Source of the DNA: Planctomycetota bacterium
Lineage (GTDB): Bacteria; Planctomycetota; UBA1135; GCA-002686595
Length of the DNA: 64,000 nt
Reading direction: 5' to 3'
NCBI GenBank assembly: GCA_014238415.1
Contig: JABABA010000003.1
Coordinates: 1 to 64,000 of the forward strand
Shown one piece after another: positions 10,745-19,747 of this stretch. Below the pieces are notes generated by a model. The model did no database searches, was not told where the DNA came from, and worked only from the letters and a program-made list of their open reading frames with translations. The stretch's first letter is position 1; the number at the start of each line of letters is the position of its first letter. Made by a program: the position numbers and the translations under genes.

Positions 10745-13312
10745 TCAGGCTCGCGACTGGGCCCATCCGGCCAGGGTCCAACAGGCCAGTGCCAGGAGAA
10801 GGAGCAGCGCTGCCAGGGGATGCGAGGCACCCTGGGGGGTAGATTGACTCCCCCCGGCGGAGGCCAGACGTGGCCAGGCGGGAGGCATCAGATCCGGGGG
10901 CAGAGGGCTCGCAACCCAGGCCTGAGCCACCTCGTGACCGGCCCGATCGAGCACCCGGGCACACAGCATCCCTGCCCCACTTGAATGCACCGATTCGGGC
11001 CAGGGCACCCTGAGGGGGCCCAAGGGATCCCCGATCCGGGGAGCCAGGGGGGATTCTCCCAAGATCTGCCCAGCTGGTCGACGCCCGAGGGAATCAGGGC
11101 CCTGGGCGAGTTGCCAACGCACGCGCAAGGGACGAGCCAGCGCCTCAAGATCCCCCACCAGTCGCAAGCCCTGGGCTGTGCGCACAAGCCTCACTTTTGG
11201 AGGGTCTGCTTCGCGCGCCAGACTCCAAAGCAGGTCCGGAAGCAATGGATGACCACTCCACTGTGGTGCCGTAGATCCCCAAGGAGTCGTGGCAAGTACA
11301 AGGACCTGACCCTGACCAACATCTTTTGACGCCAACAGGGGTTCACCGGATGGTGCGCGCATGAGAACCTGAGCACCAGGAGTTGCTTGAGCCCGCCAGG
11401 CGGCGACGATTCCCGGTGCGGACTGAACACCCCAACGATCAAAGAAGCTCTTTAGTGTCTGCAGGCTGTTCTGGTCGGGACTTGCCTGTGGATTCAATTC
11501 CGAAACGACACGAGTAGACTCAAAGGGTCCTATCTGACGCTCTGCATGAACCACTTCTTGCAAGAGATCGTCAAGGCCCACAAGGTCTCGGGCCACATGC
11601 AGTTCTTCTCCCTCGCGCAACAAACGCCTGAGGGCCACTTCATTTGCCCGCCGAAGACCGCCCTCCACGGCGATCACCGCCAGATCGGCGCGCACATCAC
11701 CCAGATCATCCCGCAGCTCGAGGCTGGGGTGGCCCCCCTGGCTGGAGTGACCGTCGCTGATCAGGATGCAAAGAGAACGCCTGCTGGCCCTAGCCCGCTG
11801 CTCGACCAACTCGGTCAGGGCATAGCCCACATCGGTGGCACCGCCGGGCAAGTGTGCGGAAAGCAAATCGTTCAGAGCTTTCCCCAAGTCTGACTCGCGG
11901 CCAGGAGCAACCGACAACAGGGGCTCCATCAAACGCGTGGTGAACACATGCAAGACCAGGCCATCACTTGGCAGGAGGCTCTGAGCCAGACGTATCACCG
12001 CCCGCTGGACCCGCTGCCAGGGCAGACCCACCATGGACCCCGAACCATCCACCACCAAGACCACATCGCGCGGGCCACGGTCGTCCTCTGCGGGAATCAG
12101 GGGCAGTACACGGCTCGGCCCGCTGGCATTCGGCTGACTCTCAACGCCCGCCATGACCCCTCCCTCACCCATCAACAGATGAACACCCCCGCGCTCAAGG
12201 AATGCAGCGAGGGAGTGGGGCTCCAGGTGGCCAGGTGGCAGGTTTGCCGTGACCAGCAGCGCTGCCGAGGCCAACTGGAAATCCAGCAATGGAAGCTCTG
12301 TCGGTTGGGCGTGAAATCCCTGCCGTTCCAAGGCCCGAACCCATGCGGGATCGAAACTCTCAGCGCCGGATGGCACCACCAGGAGAGCCAGAAGACCCTC
12401 TCCCACCACCCCACTCAGAAGCCCGTGGTCATCTTCTCCGATCAGGTCCCCGCTGGCATGACAACGCGCTTCAATCTTGAAGGGCCCAGGAGGCAGGGCA
12501 GCCAGAGTGGTGACGACAGTCTGGCCGAAGGCCTGCGGGCTCGCTCCATGATCTGCTCCACGAAGCCAACCATCCCGGGGGATGGCAACTTCGATCACAT
12601 CCCTGCCCCGGGTGCTCTCGACATTCAAGATCAAGCGCGCATCGATAGCATTCCCGGTCAAAGGCCCCGTGCCAGCCAGAGTAAAACGCAATTCCAGGTC
12701 ACGGCCCTCGGGCACACGCACAGGTCCTGCCACATGCGTCAGCTGCAGGTTGATACGAGCCGCACCCTGCGGCTTGCGCAACCGAAAATCATGCCCCGCA
12801 GCAATCAGCTTGGCCAAGAGTGGACGGGGATCGTTCCCGGTGGCCCAACCGTCCCCCAACAACACCACCTCGCCCCGGGCTCGGCCTTCCTGTTGCAGGA
12901 GATCCAGTGCCAGAGTCAATGCGGCCGCCAGGGAAGTCTCCTGATCCCTTCCCCGGGACAGATCGAAGGCCAGAGGAGTCCGACCCGGATGCAAAAGGCG
13001 CTCAGAAAGGCTCTCGGGATCCCCCGCCGGAACCAGCAGTTCTGTGTCTCGGGCAAACTTGAGCACAGCCACCTCCAGGCCCAGGGCCTGGGCGCTGTTG
13101 GCCTCCTCCCACAGGTCGGTCAGTACACTGCGGCCATGATCCGAATAGCCACGGGCCACGGACATGGAAGCGTCCAAGAGGAGCACTCTGAGGCCAGGCC
13201 GAGTGGGCTTCACAGGGCCTGATCCGAAATTGAGCAAAAGCCCCAGAAACGCAGCCAAGACCCCCATCAGGGTCAAAGAACGGGCTCGCTGCCCGAGCGC
13301 CGGCAGGCTCAC
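10745..13312 (-). CDS. Large VWA-domain membrane protein
   Basis: The 855-residue protein begins with a GTG at 13312 that overlaps the mnmA stop by four bases (GTGA), which implies translational coupling. A membrane helix is at residues 13-30 and another at the extreme C-terminus (LLLLLALACWTLAGW). A VWA domain begins near residue 416 with the MIDAS motif DGSGS (422-426). An earlier VWA-like fold with DASMS (47-51) precedes it. A segment near 300-405 (FLERGGVHLLMG) resembles the glutamine-amidotransferase-like region of BatA-type proteins. It probably acts in the envelope with partners such as MoxR ATPases, but no MoxR gene is in the window. Confidence 0.8.
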   Translation of the reverse strand: MSLPALGQRARSLTLMGVLAAFLGLLLNFGSGPVKPTRPGLRVLLLDASMSVARGYSDHGRSVLTDLWEEANSAQALGLEVAVLKFARDTELLVPAGDPESLSERLLHPGRTPLAFDLSRGRDQETSLAAALTLALDLLQQEGRARGEVVLLGDGWATGNDPRPLLAKLIAAGHDFRLRKPQGAARINLQLTHVAGPVRVPEGRDLELRFTLAGTGPLTGNAIDARLILNVESTRGRDVIEVAIPRDGWLRGADHGASPQAFGQTVVTTLAALPPGPFKIEARCHASGDLIGEDDHGLLSGVVGEGLLALLVVPSGAESFDPAWVRALERQGFHAQPTELPLLDFQLASAALLVTANLPPGHLEPHSLAAFLERGGVHLLMGEGGVMAGVESQPNASGPSRVLPLIPAEDDRGPRDVVLVVDGSGSMVGLPWQRVQRAVIRLAQSLLPSDGLVLHVFTTRLMEPLLSVAPGRESDLGKALNDLLSAHLPGGATDVGYALTELVEQRARASRRSLCILISDGHSSQGGHPSLELRDDLGDVRADLAVIAVEGGLRRANEVALRRLLREGEELHVARDLVGLDDLLQEVVHAERQIGPFESTRVVSELNPQASPDQNSLQTLKSFFDRWGVQSAPGIVAAWRAQATPGAQVLMRAPSGEPLLASKDVGQGQVLVLATTPWGSTAPQWSGHPLLPDLLWSLAREADPPKVRLVRTAQGLRLVGDLEALARPLRVRWQLAQGPDSLGRRPAGQILGESPLAPRIGDPLGPLRVPWPESVHSSGAGMLCARVLDRAGHEVAQAWVASPLPPDLMPPAWPRLASAGGSQSTPQGASHPLAALLLLLALACWTLAGWAQSRA

Positions 13313-14466
13313 TGGCCTTCCTGGGCAGGTGCCGCGACGGACTCCTCGCTAGACCCTTCAGCCGCCGCAATTCCCATCCGGGTCGTGCTCGCAATCCACC
13401 CGCCACCGATCAGGCGATCCTGCCAGTAGAAAGCAGCACCTTGACCGGGAGTAACCGACATCTGGGGTTCCAGAAAGTCAACCTGGGCCCGCTCACCTTC
13501 TCGTCTCACAACAGCCTTGGCGGGGGTGCAGTGGTAACGATGCTGCACCGAGCATTCGATCTCCAGTCCCGGCTCGATACCGATCCAATTGAGATCTTCC
13601 ACCACCATGGAAGTGGCCTTGCACTCTTCCCGATCACCGATGATCACCAACCCTTCTGCGGGCAAAATCTCCAGCACATAGAGCGGCCGTCCGGAGGCAA
13701 TCCGCAATCCTCTTCGTTGACCAATGGTGAAATGTTCTGTGCCCTCGTGGGTGCCCAATTGTTTGCCTTGGCTGTCCACGATCAGCCCCGGATGCAAGGG
13801 CGTCCCGCGCTGCTCCAAGAGCTCGCGGTAGTTATTGGAGGGCACAAAGCAGACCTCCTGGCTGTCAGCCTTTTGGGAAGTGCGCAATCCCGCATGCCTG
13901 GCCATTTCACGCACCTTTGGTTTTTCGAGATCCCCCAAAGGAAACAGAGTACGGGCGAGTTGTGCTTCCGGCACACTGAACAACTGGTAGGACTGGTCCT
14001 TGTTCGTGTCCACCCCCCTGTATAGATGCACCCGTCCGTCCAGCACCTCAAGGCGCGCGTAGTGGCCGGTGGCCACGGCCACAGCGTCCAGATCCTCAGC
14101 AAAATCGAGGAGCCGCCCCATCTTCAGATCCCGGTTGCAGATCGCGCAGGGGTTCGGAGTGCGGCCACGCTGATACTCACTCACAAAGTGTTCGATCAGA
14201 CCCCCAAATTCCCCAGACAGATCTACGGCCTGAAAGGGCAGCCCCAGAAAGGCTGACACCATGCGAGCATCTCGCGCGTCTGTGAGGGAGCAGCAGCTCT
14301 TCTTGTGAGCCTCAGCTGGATCGAGCTTGACCCCGTTGCGCATGAACAGCCCCAGAACCTCGAAACCCGACTCGCGCAGGATCCAGGCCGCCACAGAGCT
14401 GTCGACTCCACCGCTCATGGCAGCGACCACGCGGGATCCAGGGGTCAGATGGGGTGCGCTGAACAT
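13309..14466 (-). CDS. mnmA: tRNA-specific 2-thiouridylase
   Basis: MnmA thiolates the wobble uridine at position 34 of Lys, Glu and Gln tRNAs. The PP-loop motif AMSGGVDSS is near the N-terminus. The two catalytic cysteines are visible in NPCAICNRDLK and in SQEVCFV. KSCCSLTDARDAR and the C-terminal VTPGQGAAFY segment are family features. I place the start at the ATG at 14466 (385 residues); an in-frame ATG at 14511 would add 15 residues that do not look conserved. It overlaps the downstream VWA gene by four bases. MnmG, acting on the same uridine, is at 32652-34562. Confidence 0.93.
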   Translation of the reverse strand: MFSAPHLTPGSRVVAAMSGGVDSSVAAWILRESGFEVLGLFMRNGVKLDPAEAHKKSCCSLTDARDARMVSAFLGLPFQAVDLSGEFGGLIEHFVSEYQRGRTPNPCAICNRDLKMGRLLDFAEDLDAVAVATGHYARLEVLDGRVHLYRGVDTNKDQSYQLFSVPEAQLARTLFPLGDLEKPKVREMARHAGLRTSQKADSQEVCFVPSNNYRELLEQRGTPLHPGLIVDSQGKQLGTHEGTEHFTIGQRRGLRIASGRPLYVLEILPAEGLVIIGDREECKATSMVVEDLNWIGIEPGLEIECSVQHRYHCTPAKAVVRREGERAQVDFLEPQMSVTPGQGAAFYWQDRLIGGGWIASTTRMGIAAAEGSSEESVAAPAQEGQ

Positions 14467-14769
14467 GGGGTTTGAAGAAGACTGGTATTGGACGGAAATC
14501 GACCCTGCCATTGTGCCGCCTGAGGGCCCCGTTGGGCAGCTTCGAAGCCCCCATACCCCAGGGGTGATTCATGGGTGAGAACACACCCCGCCCTCCCACT
14601 TGGCTGCTGCGGGCCTCGTATTTCCTGAACTCCCGAGTCATGGACCTTGGCAGGTGGGTCCCCAAGCACTCTATCCTCTCGGGCCTCAATCCAAAGGGTG
14701 CGCCATTCCCCGTGACCAAGAGCGGTGCGGACCCCCTCCACTCAACCTACGAACTACACAACGACCGCC
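14467..14769. other. Divergent intergenic region mnmA / yajC
   Basis: About 300 bases between divergently transcribed genes, so it should hold promoters for both directions. I find no clear -10/-35 pair, repeat or small gene, and no strong Shine-Dalgarno before either mnmA start. Confidence 0.4.
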
Positions 14770-15183
14770 ATGAGCAACCTCCTGCCCCTGCTGACCTTCG
14801 CAGCCCAAGAAGGAGCAACCACAACCGGCACGGTAGCCCCACCGGAAAACGCGGATGCGTCGCCTGGAGAGGAGCCGGGCCTGCCCGGCTGGTTCCCATT
14901 CCTGCTGATCGGCGGCTTGTTCTACCTGATCCTGATTCGGCCCCAGGCCAAAGAGCAGAAACGGCGCAAGGCCGTACTCGATGCCCTCAAGAAGGGCGAC
15001 GAGGTGATGACCAACGCGGGTATATACGGCAAGGTAGTGGTGGCCAGCGGGGACATCATCACCTTGCAGGTGGCCGACGGTGTGCGCATGCGCTTCAGTC
15101 GGGCGGCGATCAGCGGAGTGATCGGTCCCAAGGACGAGGACGACGATGGCGCCCCAGAACAAGGAAAGAAAGAGAAGGACTGA
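14770..15183 (+). CDS. yajC: Sec translocase accessory subunit YajC
   Basis: The 137-residue protein has one membrane helix (about residues 42-60, FPFLLIGGLFYLILIRPQ) followed by the family's hallmark RPQ-x-K-x-x-K cluster. After that comes a small soluble domain with GDEVMTNAGIYGKV. YajC associates with SecDF and helps the Sec translocon. The acidic/lysine tail is normal for the family. secD/secF are not in the window. The ATG at 14770 is chosen because an upstream 15-residue extension is low in family character. The yraN-like frame starts two bases after its stop. Confidence 0.9.
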   Translation: MSNLLPLLTFAAQEGATTTGTVAPPENADASPGEEPGLPGWFPFLLIGGLFYLILIRPQAKEQKRRKAVLDALKKGDEVMTNAGIYGKVVVASGDIITLQVADGVRMRFSRAAISGVIGPKDEDDDGAPEQGKKEKD

Positions 15184-15185
15184 TC

Positions 15186-15710
15186 TTGGCCGCCCAAAGG
15201 GGCATACAACTGCGCGCCCGAGAGTGGCTGCTCAGAATCGCCCCGGGCCTCATCCTGACCCTCGCGGCGCGCCAGGATTCCCGGGCAGACCCCCTGCTCG
15301 GCAGGGCCGGCGAGGCCTTCGCCGCGAGCTACCTGCGCCGACGGGGAGCCCGCATCCTGGGGCAACGCGTACGCACCCCCGTGGCTGAACTGGATCTGGT
15401 GGCCCAAGCCGGAGACGAGTTGCTGGTGATCGAGGTCAAGACCGGCCGCAGCCGGGGCCTTGAGTCCCTACCCGAGTCTCTTGTGCCGATTGCTGGCCAG
15501 GGCCCGGGTCGCCGGCTGAGCCCTGAGCAGATCCAGCGCCTGCATGAGGGCGCCCGCTGGCTTGGTCATCGCTCGCGCAGGCGCAGCACGGTGGAGGTGC
15601 TTCTGGCAGAGATCTTCGCCGACCCCAAGGGCTTCAAACACCGCTGCGTTTTGCGACCAATTCCAGCGCCTCACCCGCCTAATCCACGAGATTCCTGGGC
15701 TGGAGCATGA
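15186..15710 (+). CDS. yraN: UPF0102 / YraN family endonuclease-like protein
   Basis: The frame begins with a TTG two bases after the yajC stop and encodes 174 residues. The core GRAGE-x-x-A-x-x-YLRRRGARIL, then AELDLVA and LLVIEVKTG, matches the YraN family, a predicted PD-(D/E)XK nuclease fold. The E-V-K at the end of the third strand is kept; the usual GEIDL is AELDL here. An N-terminal extension of about 40 residues precedes the core, so a later start is possible. Its role is unproven in most bacteria; a link to recombination or DNA uptake has been suggested. Confidence 0.75.
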   Translation: MAAQRGIQLRAREWLLRIAPGLILTLAARQDSRADPLLGRAGEAFAASYLRRRGARILGQRVRTPVAELDLVAQAGDELLVIEVKTGRSRGLESLPESLVPIAGQGPGRRLSPEQIQRLHEGARWLGHRSRRRSTVEVLLAEIFADPKGFKHRCVLRPIPAPHPPNPRDSWAGA

Positions 15711-15851
15711 CTTCAACCGAATTCGAGCCGCTTTGGACCAAGTTCATGGGGCTGAAACATCGAATCCCAAGGGCTCTGCTGCCTACAATCCCGCAGCCGA
15801 GATTCCACCCCGGCCTTATTCCCCCGGACCGGACCCCAAGGCCCGGGCCCC

Positions 15852-17444
15852 ATGCTGCGCGTACTCCAACACTACCTGCCCATTCGGACCACCCTGCTGG
15901 TCTTTGGAGAGAGTCTGCTCCTACTGGCGGTGGTGGGCTGCCTGATGAGCATGCATCTGTGGGATCTGGCAGCAGGAATCCGCGGAACGGAATTCACGCC
16001 GATCTGGCGTGATCTGGTGGCCCGCGAACTCTATGCCCGCGAGGCCCTGGAGATCGCCATCACGAGTTCCGTAGGTGTAGTGATCCTGACCCAGATCACC
16101 CTTGCCTTCGCCCGGCTCTATGAGTTCACCCTCTCCGCCTCTCCCTTCCGGCGGGCCGCACGTTTCATCGAAGCGGGAGGCGCGGCGCTCTTCGTCAACC
16201 TCTTGCTGCTGGTGATCGCCCACGCCTGGAACCTGGAACGCGTCCACACCTTCCCGGGCCTGTCGGGAACTCAAGCGGTGATGTTGCTCGTCACCAGCCT
16301 GACCCTCGGCCTGGGTCTGGCCTGGATCTACCGCGCCCTGTTCCACGCGATCTTGCGCCGATCCAACCTGCAGTTGCGGATCTTGATCATTGGCTCCGGC
16401 GGACCCGCACACGCCCTGGCCCGAGAGGTCCTTCGCCACCCGGAAGCGGGCTATCGGATCGTGGGCATGGTGCCCGAGGACGCGAGCAAGCAAGGCAATG
16501 GCAAAGCACACAGCCAGTGGCTGCGGGATCCCACTCACCAGGCAACCCGCAGCACCCAGGATCTGGTACTGGAAGATGTCCAGCTCCTGCGCGAACAGCA
16601 GGCTGCGGACAAGGACGCACCGAAACCGCCGGCAGGACGACTGCGGGCCATCGTGCGCGAGTTGGGAGCAGATGCGGTAGTGGTTGCGATCGAAGACCGG
16701 CGCATGACCCTGCCCACAGGAGAATTGCTCGATTGCCGGCTGGCAGGATTTGATGTACGCGAGCAGGAGGAACTCTTCGAAGAGATCACCGGACGCATCG
16801 CGGTCAGCGCCATGCGTCCCTCCTATCTGATCTACAACGAGGGCTTTCGACGCCAGAGTTGGGCAGTTCTGGCAAAACGCCTGATGGACATAATGGGAGC
16901 CCTCTTTCTTCTGTTTTTCCTGTGGCCCGCCATGCTGGTCAGCGTGGTGCTGGTACGCAGGAGCTCACCGGGGCCCGCGCTATTCAAGCAGGAGCGCATA
17001 GGCCTGCATGGTCGACCCTTCACCCTGATCAAGTTCCGCTCCATGCGCGAAGATGCGGAAGCCACCAGCGGCCCGGTCTGGGCGGCAGGTGACGACCCAC
17101 GCATCACCCCTATAGGACGTTTCATGCGCAAAACCCGGCTGGACGAGTTGCCCCAGCTCTTCAATGTGCTCGCGGGCAGCATGAGCATGGTGGGGCCGCG
17201 ACCTGAGCGCGAACACTTCATCCGCTCCCTGACCGAGAAGATTCCCTATTACGACCAGCGACACATCGTCAAGCCGGGCCTGACGGGCTGGGCCCAGGTC
17301 AATCATCCCTACGGCAACACCGAAGAAGACGCCCTCGCCAAACTCCAATACGACCTGTTCTATGTGAAGAACCAGTCCGTGTTGTTCGACCTCTCTATTC
17401 TGGTAACAACCATTCGCACCGTGGTGCTGCGTCAAGGAACTTGA
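15852..17444 (+). CDS. Undecaprenyl-phosphate sugar transferase (WcaJ/WbaP-like)
   Basis: The 530-residue integral membrane protein carries about four hydrophobic segments in its first 170 residues. A Rossmann-like middle domain follows (LRILIIGSGGPAHALA at about 178). The C-terminal catalytic domain is typical of polyprenyl glycosylphosphotransferases (KRLMDIMGALFLLFFLWP, SPGPALFKQERIGLHG, FRSMR, RKTRLDELPQL, GPRPERE, KPGLTGWAQVN). It should transfer the first sugar phosphate to undecaprenyl phosphate at the start of exopolysaccharide or O-antigen synthesis. No polysaccharide cluster surrounds it, which is unusual. Confidence 0.9.
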   Translation: MLRVLQHYLPIRTTLLVFGESLLLLAVVGCLMSMHLWDLAAGIRGTEFTPIWRDLVARELYAREALEIAITSSVGVVILTQITLAFARLYEFTLSASPFRRAARFIEAGGAALFVNLLLLVIAHAWNLERVHTFPGLSGTQAVMLLVTSLTLGLGLAWIYRALFHAILRRSNLQLRILIIGSGGPAHALAREVLRHPEAGYRIVGMVPEDASKQGNGKAHSQWLRDPTHQATRSTQDLVLEDVQLLREQQAADKDAPKPPAGRLRAIVRELGADAVVVAIEDRRMTLPTGELLDCRLAGFDVREQEELFEEITGRIAVSAMRPSYLIYNEGFRRQSWAVLAKRLMDIMGALFLLFFLWPAMLVSVVLVRRSSPGPALFKQERIGLHGRPFTLIKFRSMREDAEATSGPVWAAGDDPRITPIGRFMRKTRLDELPQLFNVLAGSMSMVGPRPEREHFIRSLTEKIPYYDQRHIVKPGLTGWAQVNHPYGNTEEDALAKLQYDLFYVKNQSVLFDLSILVTTIRTVVLRQGT

Positions 17445-17447
17445 ACC

Positions 17448-18278
17448 GTGGAAACCCTCGATCTCCTGCTTGTATTTGTAACTGCCCTCGCTGGTGGCTT
17501 CCTGCCCCTCATGGTGCGCTGGGATGGACGGCGTCTGCACCTGGCTCTTGCGCTCTCAACTGGCATTTTCCTGGGGGCGGTTTTCTTGCACCTCCTACCG
17601 TCCCTGCCCTCAGGGCATGAGCATGGGGCCCTCCCTGTGGAATCCATGGCTGAAGACCATGGACTGGAAGGAGAACACGCTGGGCACGAGCACTCAACTG
17701 ATACGGTCGCTGATGCGGACCACGCCAACCTGGTCTGGATGTTCGTCCTGCTGGGAGTGCTGGCGGTCTACCTGTTGGAGGCCCTGGTCTTGCGGACGCA
17801 CGACCACGACGACTTGCACCGTCACCGGGCGGTGGGTTGGGCGGCCCTTTGGGGGCTTTCAGTCCATGCCCTGACCGCGGGCATGGCCTGGTCCGTGGCC
17901 GCCGGACATGACGACCACATGGGGCATGTGATTCTGCTGGCGATCCTGGCCCACAAGGCCTTTGAATCCTTCAGCCTGAGCACAGTCTTCTTGCTGGGAG
18001 AGATCCCGCGGGGCAAAGTGGCCTTGATCGCTCTCTTGTTTGCCCTTGTGACTCCCCTGGGAGCCCTGCTGGGTCAATCCCTTTTGGGCGTACTGGGTCC
18101 CGTGGGCCAGGACCTCTTGATGGCCCTGGCGGCAGGAACATTCCTGTTTGTCTGTCTCTGCGAGTTGCTCGGCGAGGTCTTTCACCACAAGGACGACATT
18201 TGGGCCAAACTGGGCCTGCTCGGCGTCGGAGTAGGACTGATGGTCTTGACTCAGAGCCTGGAGGCCGGTCTCGGTTGA
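17448..18278 (+). CDS. ZIP-family metal transporter
   Basis: A 276-residue membrane protein starts at a GTG three bases after the sugar-transferase stop. It has about eight hydrophobic segments. Two His-rich loops (residues about 50-90, with HEHG, GHEHS and DADH, and THDHDDLHRHR) are typical metal-binding loops. HALTAGMAW and HKAFESFSLST occupy the places of the conserved ZIP metal-site helices (HxxxEG-like), though the first lacks the usual Glu. ZIP proteins move zinc, iron or manganese into the cytoplasm. The next gene is a Cu/Zn efflux-like permease, so the pair points to metal homeostasis. Confidence 0.8.
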   Translation: METLDLLLVFVTALAGGFLPLMVRWDGRRLHLALALSTGIFLGAVFLHLLPSLPSGHEHGALPVESMAEDHGLEGEHAGHEHSTDTVADADHANLVWMFVLLGVLAVYLLEALVLRTHDHDDLHRHRAVGWAALWGLSVHALTAGMAWSVAAGHDDHMGHVILLAILAHKAFESFSLSTVFLLGEIPRGKVALIALLFALVTPLGALLGQSLLGVLGPVGQDLLMALAAGTFLFVCLCELLGEVFHHKDDIWAKLGLLGVGVGLMVLTQSLEAGLG

Positions 18279-18297
18279 AGGCCGGGAGCGCCAAAGC

Positions 18298-19371
18298 ATG
18301 AGTGAAGGTCTGCTTCTTGTAGCCCAGAACACCTGGCAGGTCCTGCTCGCCAGTTCCGGTTGGATCCTCTTGGGCCTCATGCTCGCGGGCTTGATGGAGG
18401 AACTGATCCCCCGCCGATGGATCGAGCGGCATCTGGCCGGGGAGAGTTTCGCTGCAACCGTCAAGGCGGCATTGATCGGCGCGCCCTTGCCCCTTTGTTC
18501 TTGCTCCGTGCTGCCGGCCGCCGCAGCCCTGCGGCGCACGGGAGCAGGCCGAGGTCCCACCGCAGCGTTCCTGGTCAGCACCCCTGAAACCGGCGTGGAT
18601 TCAATCTCCACGACCTATGCCCTCTTTGATCCGATCACCACCCTGCTGCGACCCTTGGCGGCGGTGCTGAGCGCGATGGGAACCGGCCTGCTGGTCTCAA
18701 AGTACGGCTCTCCAGCTCCCGCACTGGCGCAGCAGGAACCCGCCATGGACGCAACGACTTGCTGCGCTGATGAAGAGCCCGAGCATTGCATGGAGGAGAA
18801 GCCAGAAGACTCCCATGCTCCACTCTTCCAGCGCAGCCTGCGCAAGGCCCTGGGCCCCTTGAGTGCGGACCTGGCCCTCTGGCTCAGCGTGGGCCTGGTT
18901 CTGGCCGGACTCGCTGGGGCACTGCTGCCCGACAACCTGCTTGGCGGCAACACTTCACTTGTGGCCCAATACGGCCTGGCTCTGGTAGCAGGGGTACCGG
19001 TCTATGTCTGCGCAACCGCCAGCACGCCCCTGGCTGCAGCGCTGGTTGCCAAAGGCATGGATCCAGGAGCAGCTCTGGTCTTCCTGTTGGCCGGACCAGC
19101 CACGAATCTGGCCACCCTGGCTGTGGTACGGGGTCTCTTGGGATTACGCGCAACTCTCCTGTACCTGGGTTCCATCGCCGGCGGTGCGGTGTTGGCGGGC
19201 CTGACGTTGGGCTGGCTGCATGAGCGCCTAGGGATTACTCCACTGGAAATCGTCCGTGAACACCTGCACGGAGAAACTGGTTACGCGGAGCCGATCTTCG
19301 CCACGGCTCTGACCCTATTGCTTGGCTACCATCTTGTGAGCCGTTTGCGTCCCTCCACCCATGCACACTAG
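18298..19371 (+). CDS. SO_0444-type Cu/Zn efflux permease
   Basis: The 357-residue protein has about eight to ten membrane segments and the diagnostic motif [12 protein letters not shown] with Cys67 and Cys69. STPETGVDS and a mirrored second half ([25 protein letters not shown]) follow. Between the halves is a Cys/His/acid-rich cytoplasmic loop ([15 protein letters not shown]) likely to bind metal. These features fit the permease family annotated as SO_0444 Cu/Zn efflux transporters, related to ArsP-like permeases. It follows the ZIP gene after 19 bases, suggesting one transcript. Its final codons overlap the remnant asparaginase sequence. Confidence 0.85.
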   Translation: MSEGLLLVAQNTWQVLLASSGWILLGLMLAGLMEELIPRRWIERHLAGESFAATVKAALIGAPLPLCSCSVLPAAAALRRTGAGRGPTAAFLVSTPETGVDSISTTYALFDPITTLLRPLAAVLSAMGTGLLVSKYGSPAPALAQQEPAMDATTCCADEEPEHCMEEKPEDSHAPLFQRSLRKALGPLSADLALWLSVGLVLAGLAGALLPDNLLGGNTSLVAQYGLALVAGVPVYVCATASTPLAAALVAKGMDPGAALVFLLAGPATNLATLAVVRGLLGLRATLLYLGSIAGGAVLAGLTLGWLHERLGITPLEIVREHLHGETGYAEPIFATALTLLLGYHLVSRLRPSTHAH

Positions 19372-19578
19372 GCACGGCACCGTGGGCTGCTTGGCTCTTG
19401 ACAGTGCGTGGCACCTGGCGGCGGGAACCTCTACAGGGGGCATGACCGCCAAACGCTGGGGTCGGGTGGGCGACTCACCCATCATCGGAGCGGGGACCCG
19501 GGGCCAGGACGGAGTGTGGGCAGTGTCCGCCACGGGGTGGGAGAGTATTTCATGCGGGCGTGTTTCGGGAATGTGTGA
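19359..19578 (+). pseudogene. Remnant of isoaspartyl peptidase/L-asparaginase (Ntn hydrolase)
   Basis: The translation from 19361 reads as the central part of a plant-type asparaginase. [10 protein letters not shown] holds the Thr that would be the autocatalytic nucleophile, TSTGGMT gives the oxyanion turn, and [13 protein letters not shown] is the family signature, followed by VSATG. Everything upstream of HGTVG (the whole alpha subunit, about 170 residues) is missing and replaced by the end of the permease gene. After VSATG the expected GEYF continues only in the next frame (about 19537 onward) and hits a stop at 19576-19578. Both a 5' deletion and a one-base frameshift are therefore visible. 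The 19579-19747 stretch holds nothing recognised. Confidence 0.8.
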
Positions 19579-19747
19579 CCCTGGAAGGCCAGGTGACGGT
19601 GAAGATCTGGAAGGGGGAATGCCCCCCTGGAATGGCTCCGAGTGGATAACCACCAGCAAGCACCAGCACTACGCCCTCTCGACCGATAGCTCCATCAGAG
19701 TACTGCTCACGATCAACGCCCCCATGCCGTATCCTGGGGCCTGACCC

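Noticed and set aside
11948-13222. Long plus-strand open frame of 424 codons
   Set aside because: It is antisense to the VWA gene, has no leader or family motif, and is rich in residues expected from reverse reading of GC-rich codons.
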